NCBI GenBank assembly: GCA_040507245.1
Contig: JBEVVH010000107.1
Coordinates: 1 to 12,222, forward strand
Direction: 5' to 3'
Origin: Thiodiazotropha sp040507245
GTDB taxonomy: Bacteria; Pseudomonadota; Gammaproteobacteria; Chromatiales; Chromatiaceae
Length of the DNA: 12,222 nucleotides
Shown here: positions 6,177 through 12,222 of the stretch, in pieces
Numbering within the stretch: position 1 is the first letter of the stretch
Layout: each line of letters begins with the position of its first letter
Position numbers and translations under genes: made by a program
The notes under the pieces: model-generated
Databases searched by the model: none
The model's input: the letters and a program-made list of their open reading frames with translations, nothing else
Told to the model about the DNA's origin: nothing

Positions 6177-8094
6177 GACTGTTTCGCTCCGCGATGGGAT
6201 CGCCGACTGACGTATCATCGTTGTCGTTCAGGTTGAAGCGCAGCTGGATTCGGGTGCCCCCCCAGGGCATCTCCTCGATCACCAGATCACCACCCAACCA
6301 GGCGGCCCGCTCTTTCATGATCGGCAGACCATAGTGCTGCATCATATCACTCTGGGGATCGATGCCGATGCCATTGTCCTCGATGACGAGTTCGACCCAA
6401 CCATCCGGATCACCCTGCAGCCGCACGCTCGCCCGGGTGGCTTCCGCATGCCGGATCACATTCGAAAGGGCCTCACGCAGGATCTGGATGATATGGACTT
6501 CCGTATTCGGCGAGGGACGGCAGAAGCCGAGTTGATTGTCATAGGCAATGGCGATGCCGGAACGTTCGGAAAACTCCCTGACCGTGCTCGCCAGCGCCGC
6601 TCCGAGATCGGCTTCATTGACCCGCAGACGAAAGGTGGTCAACAACTCCCGCAGTTGACGGTAGGCCCCGTTGAGGGCGGAACGCAGCACCGAGGTCAGT
6701 TGCAGCAGCGAAGTCTTGTCCTGTTCCTCCTGCAGTGCCTTGTCGAGGCGACTGACCTGAATCTTCAGGTAAGAGAGAGATTGGGCGATGGAATCGTGCA
6801 GTTCCCGGGCAATCACACTGCGTTCTTCCAACAAGGCCAGGCGCCGCTTTTCCGATAGCTGGCGTGCCAGATTGATTGCCAGGGCAATATGACTCGCAAC
6901 GGTTTCGATCAATCGCTCCTGCCAGGACTCCAACTCGGGCTCCAGGGAAAACTCAATGCACATCACCCCGTAGTTCTGCTGTGCATCCCGGATCGGAGCA
7001 GCAAATCCCTGAACAGGCCGCTCCCTTAGCGGCGGGTCCAGCCGATAACGATGAGACCCCCCGTCCTCCGTGCCTTGAGGACAGCCCTGCCCCCCCATTG
7101 CCGTTTCGGCATCCTGGTTTTCGAGGGTTGAGGCGAAGCGGTACATCTCCCGTTCACCGGGTTTAACCAGACAGATGGTGCCGCTCTCGGCACCCAGCAA
7201 CTGCTCAATATCGTGAATCACCGCCTCCAGCGTCAACGCATCGAAATCGAACTCGCTCAATCGCTTGGTGGCGGAGTAGAGCAGTTCCAGGGATCGGTTG
7301 CTGCGGGACAGGTCCCGTGTCTTCTCCGCTACCCGGGATTCCAGATCCGCATAGATCACCGACAGATCCTCCGCCATCACGTTGAAGGCCTGACCGAGTT
7401 GCCCCAATTCGTCTTCGCCCACATAGGCGCTTCTGATGGAGAAATCCCCGAGACTGGCCGCCCGGGCACAACGCATCAGGTCCTGCAGAGGGAGCAGCAC
7501 ATAACGCTTGGTGAAATAGAGACTGACAAGCGCCAGGGCAAAGGTCAGGGCCAGCAACACCAGCTGGATGGCGCGCAACTGCCGGTTTTTTGCCTCAGCA
7601 TCCACCTCCAGCGCGGCGACGAAGCGGTGGATATTCTCCACGAACCCATCCACCTTTCCCAGGTGACGCAACCGCGTCTGGGCGGCAACCGGATCGAGCG
7701 GTCCCTCCTGCCGAGTCTGGCGCATATAGACTTCCAGGTTAGGCAACATCACCTGGCGCCACTCCCGCTCGACCCGCTGATAGGTTTCAATGACCTGCGG
7801 ACTCGGGCCTTTTGCCAGGATATCCTGGATACGAGGGCTGTAAAGACGCTGATTGTACTCATCCACCAACCGCTCGAGCCGGTTGCTGTCATGCAGGCCG
7901 GTGTAATCCCCGCCCTGGACCAGACTGCTGGTAATCCGGTAGGACTGCATACGCAGGGTGCCGGCCTGGTTGATGGCAGCCGCATAGCCCCCGGCAGTCT
8001 CGGCGATGAACACTGAACTGAGCATCCCCGACACCGCCAGCAGAAACAGAATCGATATTACGATACCGAATCGTATCAACAACGAACGTTTCAA
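6169..8094 (-). CDS. narX: NarX-type nitrate/nitrite sensor histidine kinase
   Basis: This membrane kinase is predicted to sense periplasmic nitrate or nitrite and phosphorylate the adjacent NarL-type regulator. The 641-residue protein has TM1 at about residues 6-30, then a periplasmic domain opening with a P-box (INQAGTLRMQSYR, 41-53) whose arginines R48 and R53 include the expected anion-binding residue. TM2 lies near 175-194, HAMP near 195-250, and a GAF-like central module near 275-410. A HisKA_3 dimerisation domain follows, with phosphoacceptor H433 in ARELHDSIAQS. The ATPase domain spans about 535-620, with N545 in the N box and DNGIGID in the G box. The start is TTG at 8094, backed by GGAGGA just upstream; the next in-frame ATG would remove TM1. 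NarQ is the nearest alternative name. Confidence 0.88.
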   Translation of the reverse strand: MKRSLLIRFGIVISILFLLAVSGMLSSVFIAETAGGYAAAINQAGTLRMQSYRITSSLVQGGDYTGLHDSNRLERLVDEYNQRLYSPRIQDILAKGPSPQVIETYQRVEREWRQVMLPNLEVYMRQTRQEGPLDPVAAQTRLRHLGKVDGFVENIHRFVAALEVDAEAKNRQLRAIQLVLLALTFALALVSLYFTKRYVLLPLQDLMRCARAASLGDFSIRSAYVGEDELGQLGQAFNVMAEDLSVIYADLESRVAEKTRDLSRSNRSLELLYSATKRLSEFDFDALTLEAVIHDIEQLLGAESGTICLVKPGEREMYRFASTLENQDAETAMGGQGCPQGTEDGGSHRYRLDPPLRERPVQGFAAPIRDAQQNYGVMCIEFSLEPELESWQERLIETVASHIALAINLARQLSEKRRLALLEERSVIARELHDSIAQSLSYLKIQVSRLDKALQEEQDKTSLLQLTSVLRSALNGAYRQLRELLTTFRLRVNEADLGAALASTVREFSERSGIAIAYDNQLGFCRPSPNTEVHIIQILREALSNVIRHAEATRASVRLQGDPDGWVELVIEDNGIGIDPQSDMMQHYGLPIMKERAAWLGGDLVIEEMPWGGTRIQLRFNLNDNDDTSVGDPIAERNSHV

Positions 8095-8398
8095 GGTTCC
8101 TCCGAAGCCGCAGGAGACAGGACCGGTCCCCGCCTGACCATCACCTGTTCAGTATACCCCAACCTGTGAAGGCCAAACCGAATCAGACACCGATGCCTAC
8201 CGGTCGGCCGTTTACGGGCTGCCCCCTTGCGTCGACACCAGCACATCCTGTGAATAGTTCACAGCCATCCTGCGGCATTATGCCAGCCACCGCAGACCTG
8301 CAGGTTCTATGCTTAAACCATAGGGAAAGCGAAACGACGATCTCTGAGTCCCCTGGCTGGACGCCCCAGGAGACCTGAGCGCGACGCTGGAGAGAGTG
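8095..8398. other. Divergent intergenic region, narX / 102-residue gene
   Basis: This stretch of about 300 bases separates narX (minus) from the small plus-strand gene and should hold promoters for both. A minus-strand TATACT (8151-8156) could be a -10 box for narX, giving a leader of about 50 bases, but no good -35 is visible at the proper spacing. A plus-strand TATGCT (8308-8313) could be a -10 box for the small gene, also without a clear -35. A perfect 17-base palindrome lies at 8248-8264. A 70-codon reading frame at 8166-8378 is not considered real. Confidence 0.5.
8248..8264. promoter_or_regulatory. Perfect palindrome, candidate operator
   Basis: CTGTGAA-TAG-TTCACAG is a perfect 7+3+7 inverted repeat between divergent genes. 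It resembles a CRP/FNR-superfamily site (TGTGA...TCACA) but has five bases between these halves instead of the six of a CRP site, so a different regulator may bind. A lone half-site CCTGTGAA occurs at 8163-8170. No T-run follows on either strand, so it is unlikely to be a terminator. Confidence 0.45.
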
Positions 8399-8707
8399 AT
8401 GAAAAACGACTACGAATCAAAATACCCCAATGTCCCGGATGATGATCGCATGTTTGAACTCGGCCTGATGCTGGCGAGTGTAGACAAAGGTCTCATGCCG
8501 GCCCGCGGCAGTGTTCGCGAACTTGAACAGATTGCAGACTTTCTGCACTGTGCCGGCGAAATGAAACTGTCGGAAAATATCGATGGGCGCATCATCGACC
8601 TGCTCGAAGCAAAGATCACCCGCAAACTGATGGCGCAGAACCGACGCAACGCCTCCAGCGGGGGCACTCGCCGCGTTCACCTTGCACAGCCCAAGGCTTA
8701 TCATTGA
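8399..8707 (+). CDS. Unrecognised 102-residue protein
   Basis: I do not recognise this family. The product is 102 residues, soluble, with no signal peptide or membrane segment. It starts MKNDYESKYPNVPDDD, has a predicted helical middle (about residues 17-80, rich in Leu, Glu, Ile and Lys) and a basic tail (KLMAQNRRN and RRVH). Support for a real gene comes from a GGAGAGAG ribosome-binding site placed correctly before ATG 8399 (a GTG at 8396 is an alternative), a clean stop, and amino-acid content unlike random sequence. It stands alone, divergent from narX and convergent with the acetyltransferase-nitrilase gene. A regulatory or protein-binding role is possible, but nothing in the sequence demonstrates it. 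Confidence 0.65.
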   Translation: MKNDYESKYPNVPDDDRMFELGLMLASVDKGLMPARGSVRELEQIADFLHCAGEMKLSENIDGRIIDLLEAKITRKLMAQNRRNASSGGTRRVHLAQPKAYH

Positions 8708-8726
8708 TCGGACATGCGTGCGGTCA

Positions 8727-8750
8727 CCGAATCAGGAGACTCTGATTCGG
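8727..8750. terminator. Hairpin between convergent genes, possible terminator
   Basis: CCGAATCAG (8727-8735) and CTGATTCGG (8742-8750) form a perfect 9-bp stem with a 6-base loop, 19 bases past the stop of the small plus-strand gene. No T-run follows on either strand, so intrinsic termination is uncertain. A second, looser inverted repeat (CTGGCGC at 8801-8807 with GCGCCAG at 8824-8830) straddles the 3' end of the convergent gene. The placement between convergent genes is what suggests a role in 3'-end formation. Confidence 0.4.
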
Positions 8751-8814
8751 CGCCTATTCCCGTACGCTGCGCATCCAGGATGGGTTGAAGCGCTCGTTAG
8801 CTGGCGCTTAAAGC

Positions 8815-10389
8815 TCAGCGCTTGCGCCAGTTGACACTGTACAGGTCGTGGCGCCGGTCACTGAGATTCTTCACCGTTCCGCTGTTGCGGGCCATCACCA
8901 GGGTCTCGGTCCTGAGATCGGCAATCGCCACCATCTCCACGTTAGGCGTGGTATCCGCAGCAATGCCATCCCTGGCGAAAGAAAAGTCACAGGGTGTGAA
9001 GATGCCACTCTGTGCATACTGAATGTCCATGTTGTGTACATTGGGCAGATTACCCACGTTGCCGGACATCACCACATAGATCTGATTCTCGACCGCCCGG
9101 GCCTGACAACAGTAACGTACCCTCAGGTAGCTTTGACGTTCATCCGTACAGAACGGAACAAACAGGATCTGCACCCCCTGATCGGTCAGGTGCCGAGCCA
9201 GTTCCGGAAACTCCGAGTCGTAACAGATCAATACACCGATGGGGCCGCAATCGGTCTGAATGGCATGCAGGTCACTGCCGCCCTCGATGTTCCACCAGTA
9301 GACCTCATTGGGTGTCGGGTGAATCTTGGGCTGTTCGTGCACAGTGCCGTCTCGGAGAAAGATGTAGGCGATGTTTTCCACCCGGCCGTTGGCCACCCGG
9401 GTGGGATGAGAACCGCCGATGATATTGATGTTGTATCGCAACGCCATCTCCCGCATGGCCTCCTTGAAACGCGGGGTGTACTTGGTCAATGCCTCGATCG
9501 ATTCTGAGGGAGAGAGTTCCTGATCCTCGATCGACAGCAGTTGCAGGGTGAACATCTCGGGAAAGACTACAAAGTCCCCTTTGTAATCCGCCACCACGTC
9601 GACGAAGTAGGCTACGAAGCTGATGAATTCCTCAAACGAATGGACACGGCGCTGCATGTACTGAACCGTACCCACGCGAACACTGTCCGGTTGACGGGTT
9701 CCATAATTCTTCTCCTGACCGGCCGGGTCGTGCTGATCAACCTTTGGATTGCGCCACACCAGGTGCACCGCATATCCGAGGGACTCACGATCCTCCGGCA
9801 GGTAGTTAGCCAGCACACCGACGATCTCAAAACCGTTATGTAACTGAAATGACAGCACCGGATCGCGTTTCTTCTTGCTTTTGACCGCTTCCAGATAGTT
9901 ATCGATGGTGCCGAATTGAGTCAGACGCCGTTTCAGGCTTGGCAGCCGGCCGCCGAAAACAATGCCTTTCAGCCCCAGGGTTTCACAGAGCTTCTTACGC
10001 TCGTTATAAAGTCGCTGTCCCAGTCGGTATCCCCGGTACTCGGGATCGACGCAAACCTCCATACCATATAGCCAGTCACCGCGCGGATCGTGCCGGGAGG
10101 CGTAACCGCTACCGGTGATCTCCACCCAGCTGTGTTTCCTCAGAGCAAGCTTCTCCCGCACCCGAAAGGTGGCGCAATAGCCTACTACCCTGTCATCCAC
10201 AAGCACCACAAACTGGCCTTGGGGGAAATGGTTGATCTGCCCTAGAACCGCACCATGGGAGTAACCCTGCATCCCGGAGACCTCGTAGACCCGGCGTGTC
10301 AGATCACATATTCCCGCCACATCCTGCGATCTGGCATTGCGGACCGTCAGCCTGCTTTTCGGATTCTGGAGTTGGTTGTCAGTGCTCAT
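8815..10389 (-). CDS. GNAT acetyltransferase fused to nitrilase-family amidohydrolase
   Basis: This 524-residue protein joins two enzyme domains. Residues about 14-215 are a GNAT N-acetyltransferase-like domain with an acetyl-CoA loop region at VCVDPEYRGYRLGQRL (112-127), reading RGYRLG where the consensus is (R/Q)xxGx(G/A). Residues about 236-515 are a carbon-nitrogen hydrolase domain with the full catalytic triad: E278 (FPEMF), K355 (PKIHP) and C389 (ICYDSEFPE). From memory, this domain pairing corresponds to the RimI-like-fused branch (NB12) of the nitrilase superfamily; its substrate is not known to me. No signal peptide is seen, so it is likely cytoplasmic. The start at 10389 (MSTDNQLQ) fits the domain edge; an ATG at 10446 would add 19 residues, and neither has a strong ribosome-binding site. 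It is monocistronic, with no metabolic neighbours to indicate its role. Confidence 0.88.
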   Translation of the reverse strand: MSTDNQLQNPKSRLTVRNARSQDVAGICDLTRRVYEVSGMQGYSHGAVLGQINHFPQGQFVVLVDDRVVGYCATFRVREKLALRKHSWVEITGSGYASRHDPRGDWLYGMEVCVDPEYRGYRLGQRLYNERKKLCETLGLKGIVFGGRLPSLKRRLTQFGTIDNYLEAVKSKKKRDPVLSFQLHNGFEIVGVLANYLPEDRESLGYAVHLVWRNPKVDQHDPAGQEKNYGTRQPDSVRVGTVQYMQRRVHSFEEFISFVAYFVDVVADYKGDFVVFPEMFTLQLLSIEDQELSPSESIEALTKYTPRFKEAMREMALRYNINIIGGSHPTRVANGRVENIAYIFLRDGTVHEQPKIHPTPNEVYWWNIEGGSDLHAIQTDCGPIGVLICYDSEFPELARHLTDQGVQILFVPFCTDERQSYLRVRYCCQARAVENQIYVVMSGNVGNLPNVHNMDIQYAQSGIFTPCDFSFARDGIAADTTPNVEMVAIADLRTETLVMARNSGTVKNLSDRRHDLYSVNWRKR

Positions 10390-10740
10390 CTCGGAATTCT
10401 CAGTTTTGTGGGCGTCATGAACTATTAACGAACAAAACCAATTCATTTGTCCAGTGCGGATTGGCTTCTCCCGGAAGTATCACCACTTTTTCTGGTCACC
10501 CGGACACTTCGGATTTTCATGACCATCCTACGTAACCAGTGGGTGATTTTGTCACTAATCCGAGGTGCGGCACCGCACTTACCGATCACCGCATATCCGT
10601 TAGCCTGTACGAAACTGTAGTGCTGCAACCAACAAACAACGACCCATGCACTACTGACCACATCCTGCCGCAAACCTTACCCGAGGTGCATAGCCAGGAT
10701 AGAACAACACAGCAAAACGGCCAGTATACGGAGAGAGATG
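10390..10740. other. Divergent intergenic region, no gene seen
   Basis: About 350 bases separate the acetyltransferase-nitrilase gene from the protease gene. Two inverted repeats are visible: GTGCGG-CA-CCGCAC (10565-10578) and a longer-looped pair, GTAGTGC (10617-10623) with GCACTAC (10648-10654). I see no convincing sigma-70 promoter and no FNR-type or NarL-type site. The short reading frames here have no supporting features. The ribosome-binding site GGAGAGAG at 10730-10737 belongs to the downstream protease. Confidence 0.45.
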
Positions 10741-12162
10741 ATGAGACAGACACATAAATTGGCAGCATGCTGCACGCTGCTTTTCACCATGAGCCTATCA
10801 CCCGTTACAGCATCCGCGGCGCGCCTGGACCCCATTCTTAGCAAACCTGACAGTGGACGCGAAACCTCAAAGTCTGAAACCACCAACAAAGTATCCGACT
10901 ACTATGCATGGAACAAACACTCGGACACGGGCTCGCTAATCCTGAAGATGCAGGACAGCAGTCATACACAACTCAAAGGCAACACCCTGTATACGTCAGA
11001 CACCAAGAACACGCGACTGGTCAGCACGCTGCAACAGATCAACCTGAGAATATCCGATGCACACGGCAAGATCACTCGGGCACTTCCCGTCTCTCCGGAC
11101 ACCCTGGCGAAAAGACACCTTGAGGCACAACAGAACACAAATGCAAAACTGGCGGATTTGAGCCAGTACTTCATGATTGCGCTACCCAAGGGCGCCTCCA
11201 CGAAGGCGCTGATCGACTATTTAAATTCTGCGGACTATGTACAACTGGCCTACGCCTCAATGCAGCTCACTCAAGCCCCTGAAGATATCTTTCCAGAAAC
11301 AGGGCTATTTACGGATCTTCATACCTATAAATCCGCAGCACCCCTTGGAATCGACACGGACTACGTCTATGCCAACACGAATATCGATGCCAGTGGCATC
11401 ACCGTCGCGGACGTCGAACATTGCTGGACATTCACCCACGAGGATCTTCTCCCCATCAATGCAAATGAAGATGCATTGGTCGGACCGGAAGTGTCCTCGA
11501 CATACAACCCCCTGTCCAATGACTGCAGCCATGGCACTGCGGTGCTTGGCATACTTGGCGCGCAGGACAACCTCTACGGAGTTACCGGACTGATACCGCA
11601 CGCGAGGATCAAGGTCGCAACAATCATACCTGAGTCCGGGTCAGTATCTGCAAGCGTCAATCGTGCAGCCGCCATGGCAAATCTTGCCCTGGTTGACGAT
11701 GCGCCTTTGGAGGCAGGAGACATCATACTTCTCGAGCAGCAGGCAGGTGGCCCTCATTGGGACGGCGATCCACTTATCTGCTTTGGCTGCGTACCTATTG
11801 AGTATGATCAGATCGTATACGACGTCATACGTAGTGTCACAGCGATGAACATTCATGTCGTCGAAGCAGGTGGTAACGGATCGCAAAATCTCGATAACCT
11901 GGTCGGAGACGCCAATCCCGGAGTGGGGACTGGCAGCCCCGAATATCAGCGTTTCAGTTTTTCCGAGCGCTACTCCGGCGCCATTGTCACCGGGGCCGCC
12001 AGAGCCGATTCACTTCATGCACCCATGCTATTTCCAAACTATGGTGAACGGATCGACAGCTTCTCCTGGGGTGAGGATATCGCCACAACCGGCTATGGCC
12101 CCAAATTGCAGGGTAACATCTACTTTTCTATTTTTATTAACCTGGCGACTAAGTATATCTGA
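10741..12162 (+). pseudogene. Secreted S8 subtilisin-like protease, truncated by insertion
   Basis: This is the first part of a subtilisin-family serine protease. Counting from the upstream ATG at 10738, a Sec signal peptide occupies about residues 1-28 (hydrophobic core, then TASAA), and a pre-domain runs to about residue 200. The S8 catalytic region then shows Asp D225 (VADVE), His H265 (SHGTAV) and oxyanion Asn N380 (EAGGNGS). A family-typical SFSWGEDIATTGYG segment follows at 441-454. The expected GTS-type serine motif should come soon after but is absent. From about residue 462 the frame runs into AT-rich sequence and stops at 12162, next to an IS630-like transposase start. The catalytic serine is therefore lost and the product should be inactive. 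The spacing of GGAGAGAG favours ATG 10741 over 10738. Confidence 0.85.
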
Positions 12163-12185
12163 TATACTCCTCTTCCATGGAAGAG
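12153..12185 (+). promoter_or_regulatory. Two adjacent palindromes over transposase start
   Basis: GTATATC-T-GATATAC (12153-12167) is a perfect inverted repeat, followed two bases later by the perfect 16-base palindrome CTCTTCCATGGAAGAG (12170-12185), which contains the transposase ATG. No Shine-Dalgarno sequence is visible before this ATG. The arrangement could limit transposase expression by RNA folding or by protein binding at the start site; this is inferred. Confidence 0.45.
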
Positions 12186-12222
12186 AAAATCGATGCAAGA
12201 AAATTACCACGCGAAGTGCTTG
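12177..12222 (+). CDS. IS630-family transposase, N-terminal fragment (runs off window)
   Basis: Only 15 complete codons are present, reading MEEKIDARKLPREVL, which resembles the N-terminus of IS630-family transposases where the helix-turn-helix DNA-binding region begins. The frame is open to the window edge. The nearest upstream in-frame stop is TAA at 12150-12152 and no other ATG or GTG lies between, which makes 12177 the best start. The DDE catalytic region would be outside the window, so the family call rests on this short match plus the disrupted gene beside it. Confidence 0.7.
   Translation, partial: MEEKIDARKLPREVL

Larger units (their letters stand above)
12121..12222 (+). mobile_element. 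Left end of IS630-like insertion sequence (partial)
   Basis: From about 12121 protease-like coding ends and base composition turns AT-rich, and an IS630-type transposase gene begins 56 bases later. IS630/Tc1 elements insert at TA dinucleotides, and the protease frame is lost right at a TA (12121-12122), which is the likely target. The exact boundary and the terminal inverted repeat cannot be confirmed because the right end lies outside the window. Confidence 0.65.

Noticed and set aside
7213..8016. 267-codon plus-strand reading frame
   Set aside because: It is antisense to the narX sensor and membrane regions, with no family features and no ribosome-binding site that I could support.
8248..8264. 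CRP binding site
   Set aside because: The TGTGA and TCACA halves are separated by five bases, not the six of a CRP site, so a plain CRP call is not supported; it is kept as an unknown operator.
8166..8378. 70-codon plus-strand reading frame between narX and the small gene
   Set aside because: The product is rich in Pro, Thr and Ser with no domain, no good ribosome-binding site is seen, and the region fits a divergent promoter.
8848..9507. 219-codon plus-strand reading frame
   Set aside because: It is antisense to the nitrilase domain, which carries an intact catalytic triad.
10738..10773. Lipoprotein signal (LAAC) in the protease
   Set aside because: The cysteine is at residue 11 with no hydrophobic core before it; an ordinary Sec signal cleaved near TASAA fits better.

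Overview
The window looks like chromosomal DNA of a gammaproteobacterium that can respire nitrate. This is judged from the close resemblance of the Nap and NarX/NarL-type proteins to gammaproteobacterial families; genus cannot be read from the sequence. A sulfur-oxidising, Chromatiales-like or symbiont-related host would fit, but that is only inference.

Layout. Positions 1-80 hold three tandem hairpins that lie just downstream of the minus-strand nap operon. From 100 to 5352 (minus strand) lie napF, napD, napA, napG and napH, encoding the catalytic subunit, its chaperone, an accessory ferredoxin and the quinol-oxidising NapGH module of the periplasmic nitrate reductase. Upstream of them on the same strand (5529-8094) is a NarX-type nitrate sensor kinase and its NarL-type response regulator. 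The 176-base gap between narL and napF carries an exact FNR-type palindrome and a 7-2-7 inverted pair of NarL/NarP heptamers. The window therefore contains sensor, regulator, target site and target operon together: oxygen loss (FNR) and nitrate (NarXL) are predicted to switch on nap. The expected partners napB and napC are not seen before the hairpins.

From 8095 to 8815 there is a divergent intergenic region with a striking 17-base palindrome, then an unrecognised 102-residue plus-strand gene. A minus-strand gene (8815-10389) encodes a GNAT acetyltransferase domain fused to a nitrilase-superfamily amidohydrolase. After a 350-base non-coding stretch, a plus-strand gene encodes a secreted subtilisin-like (S8) protease. 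It loses its reading frame before the catalytic serine, where AT-rich sequence and the start of an IS630-like transposase gene (12177 to the window edge) appear. The protease is most likely disrupted by this insertion.

I see no CRISPR array, tRNA, rRNA or clear defence or biosynthetic system. The most informative points are the self-contained nitrate-control module, the apparent absence of napB/napC at the operon end, the insertion-broken protease, and the unexplained palindromes at 8248-8264 and 12153-12185.
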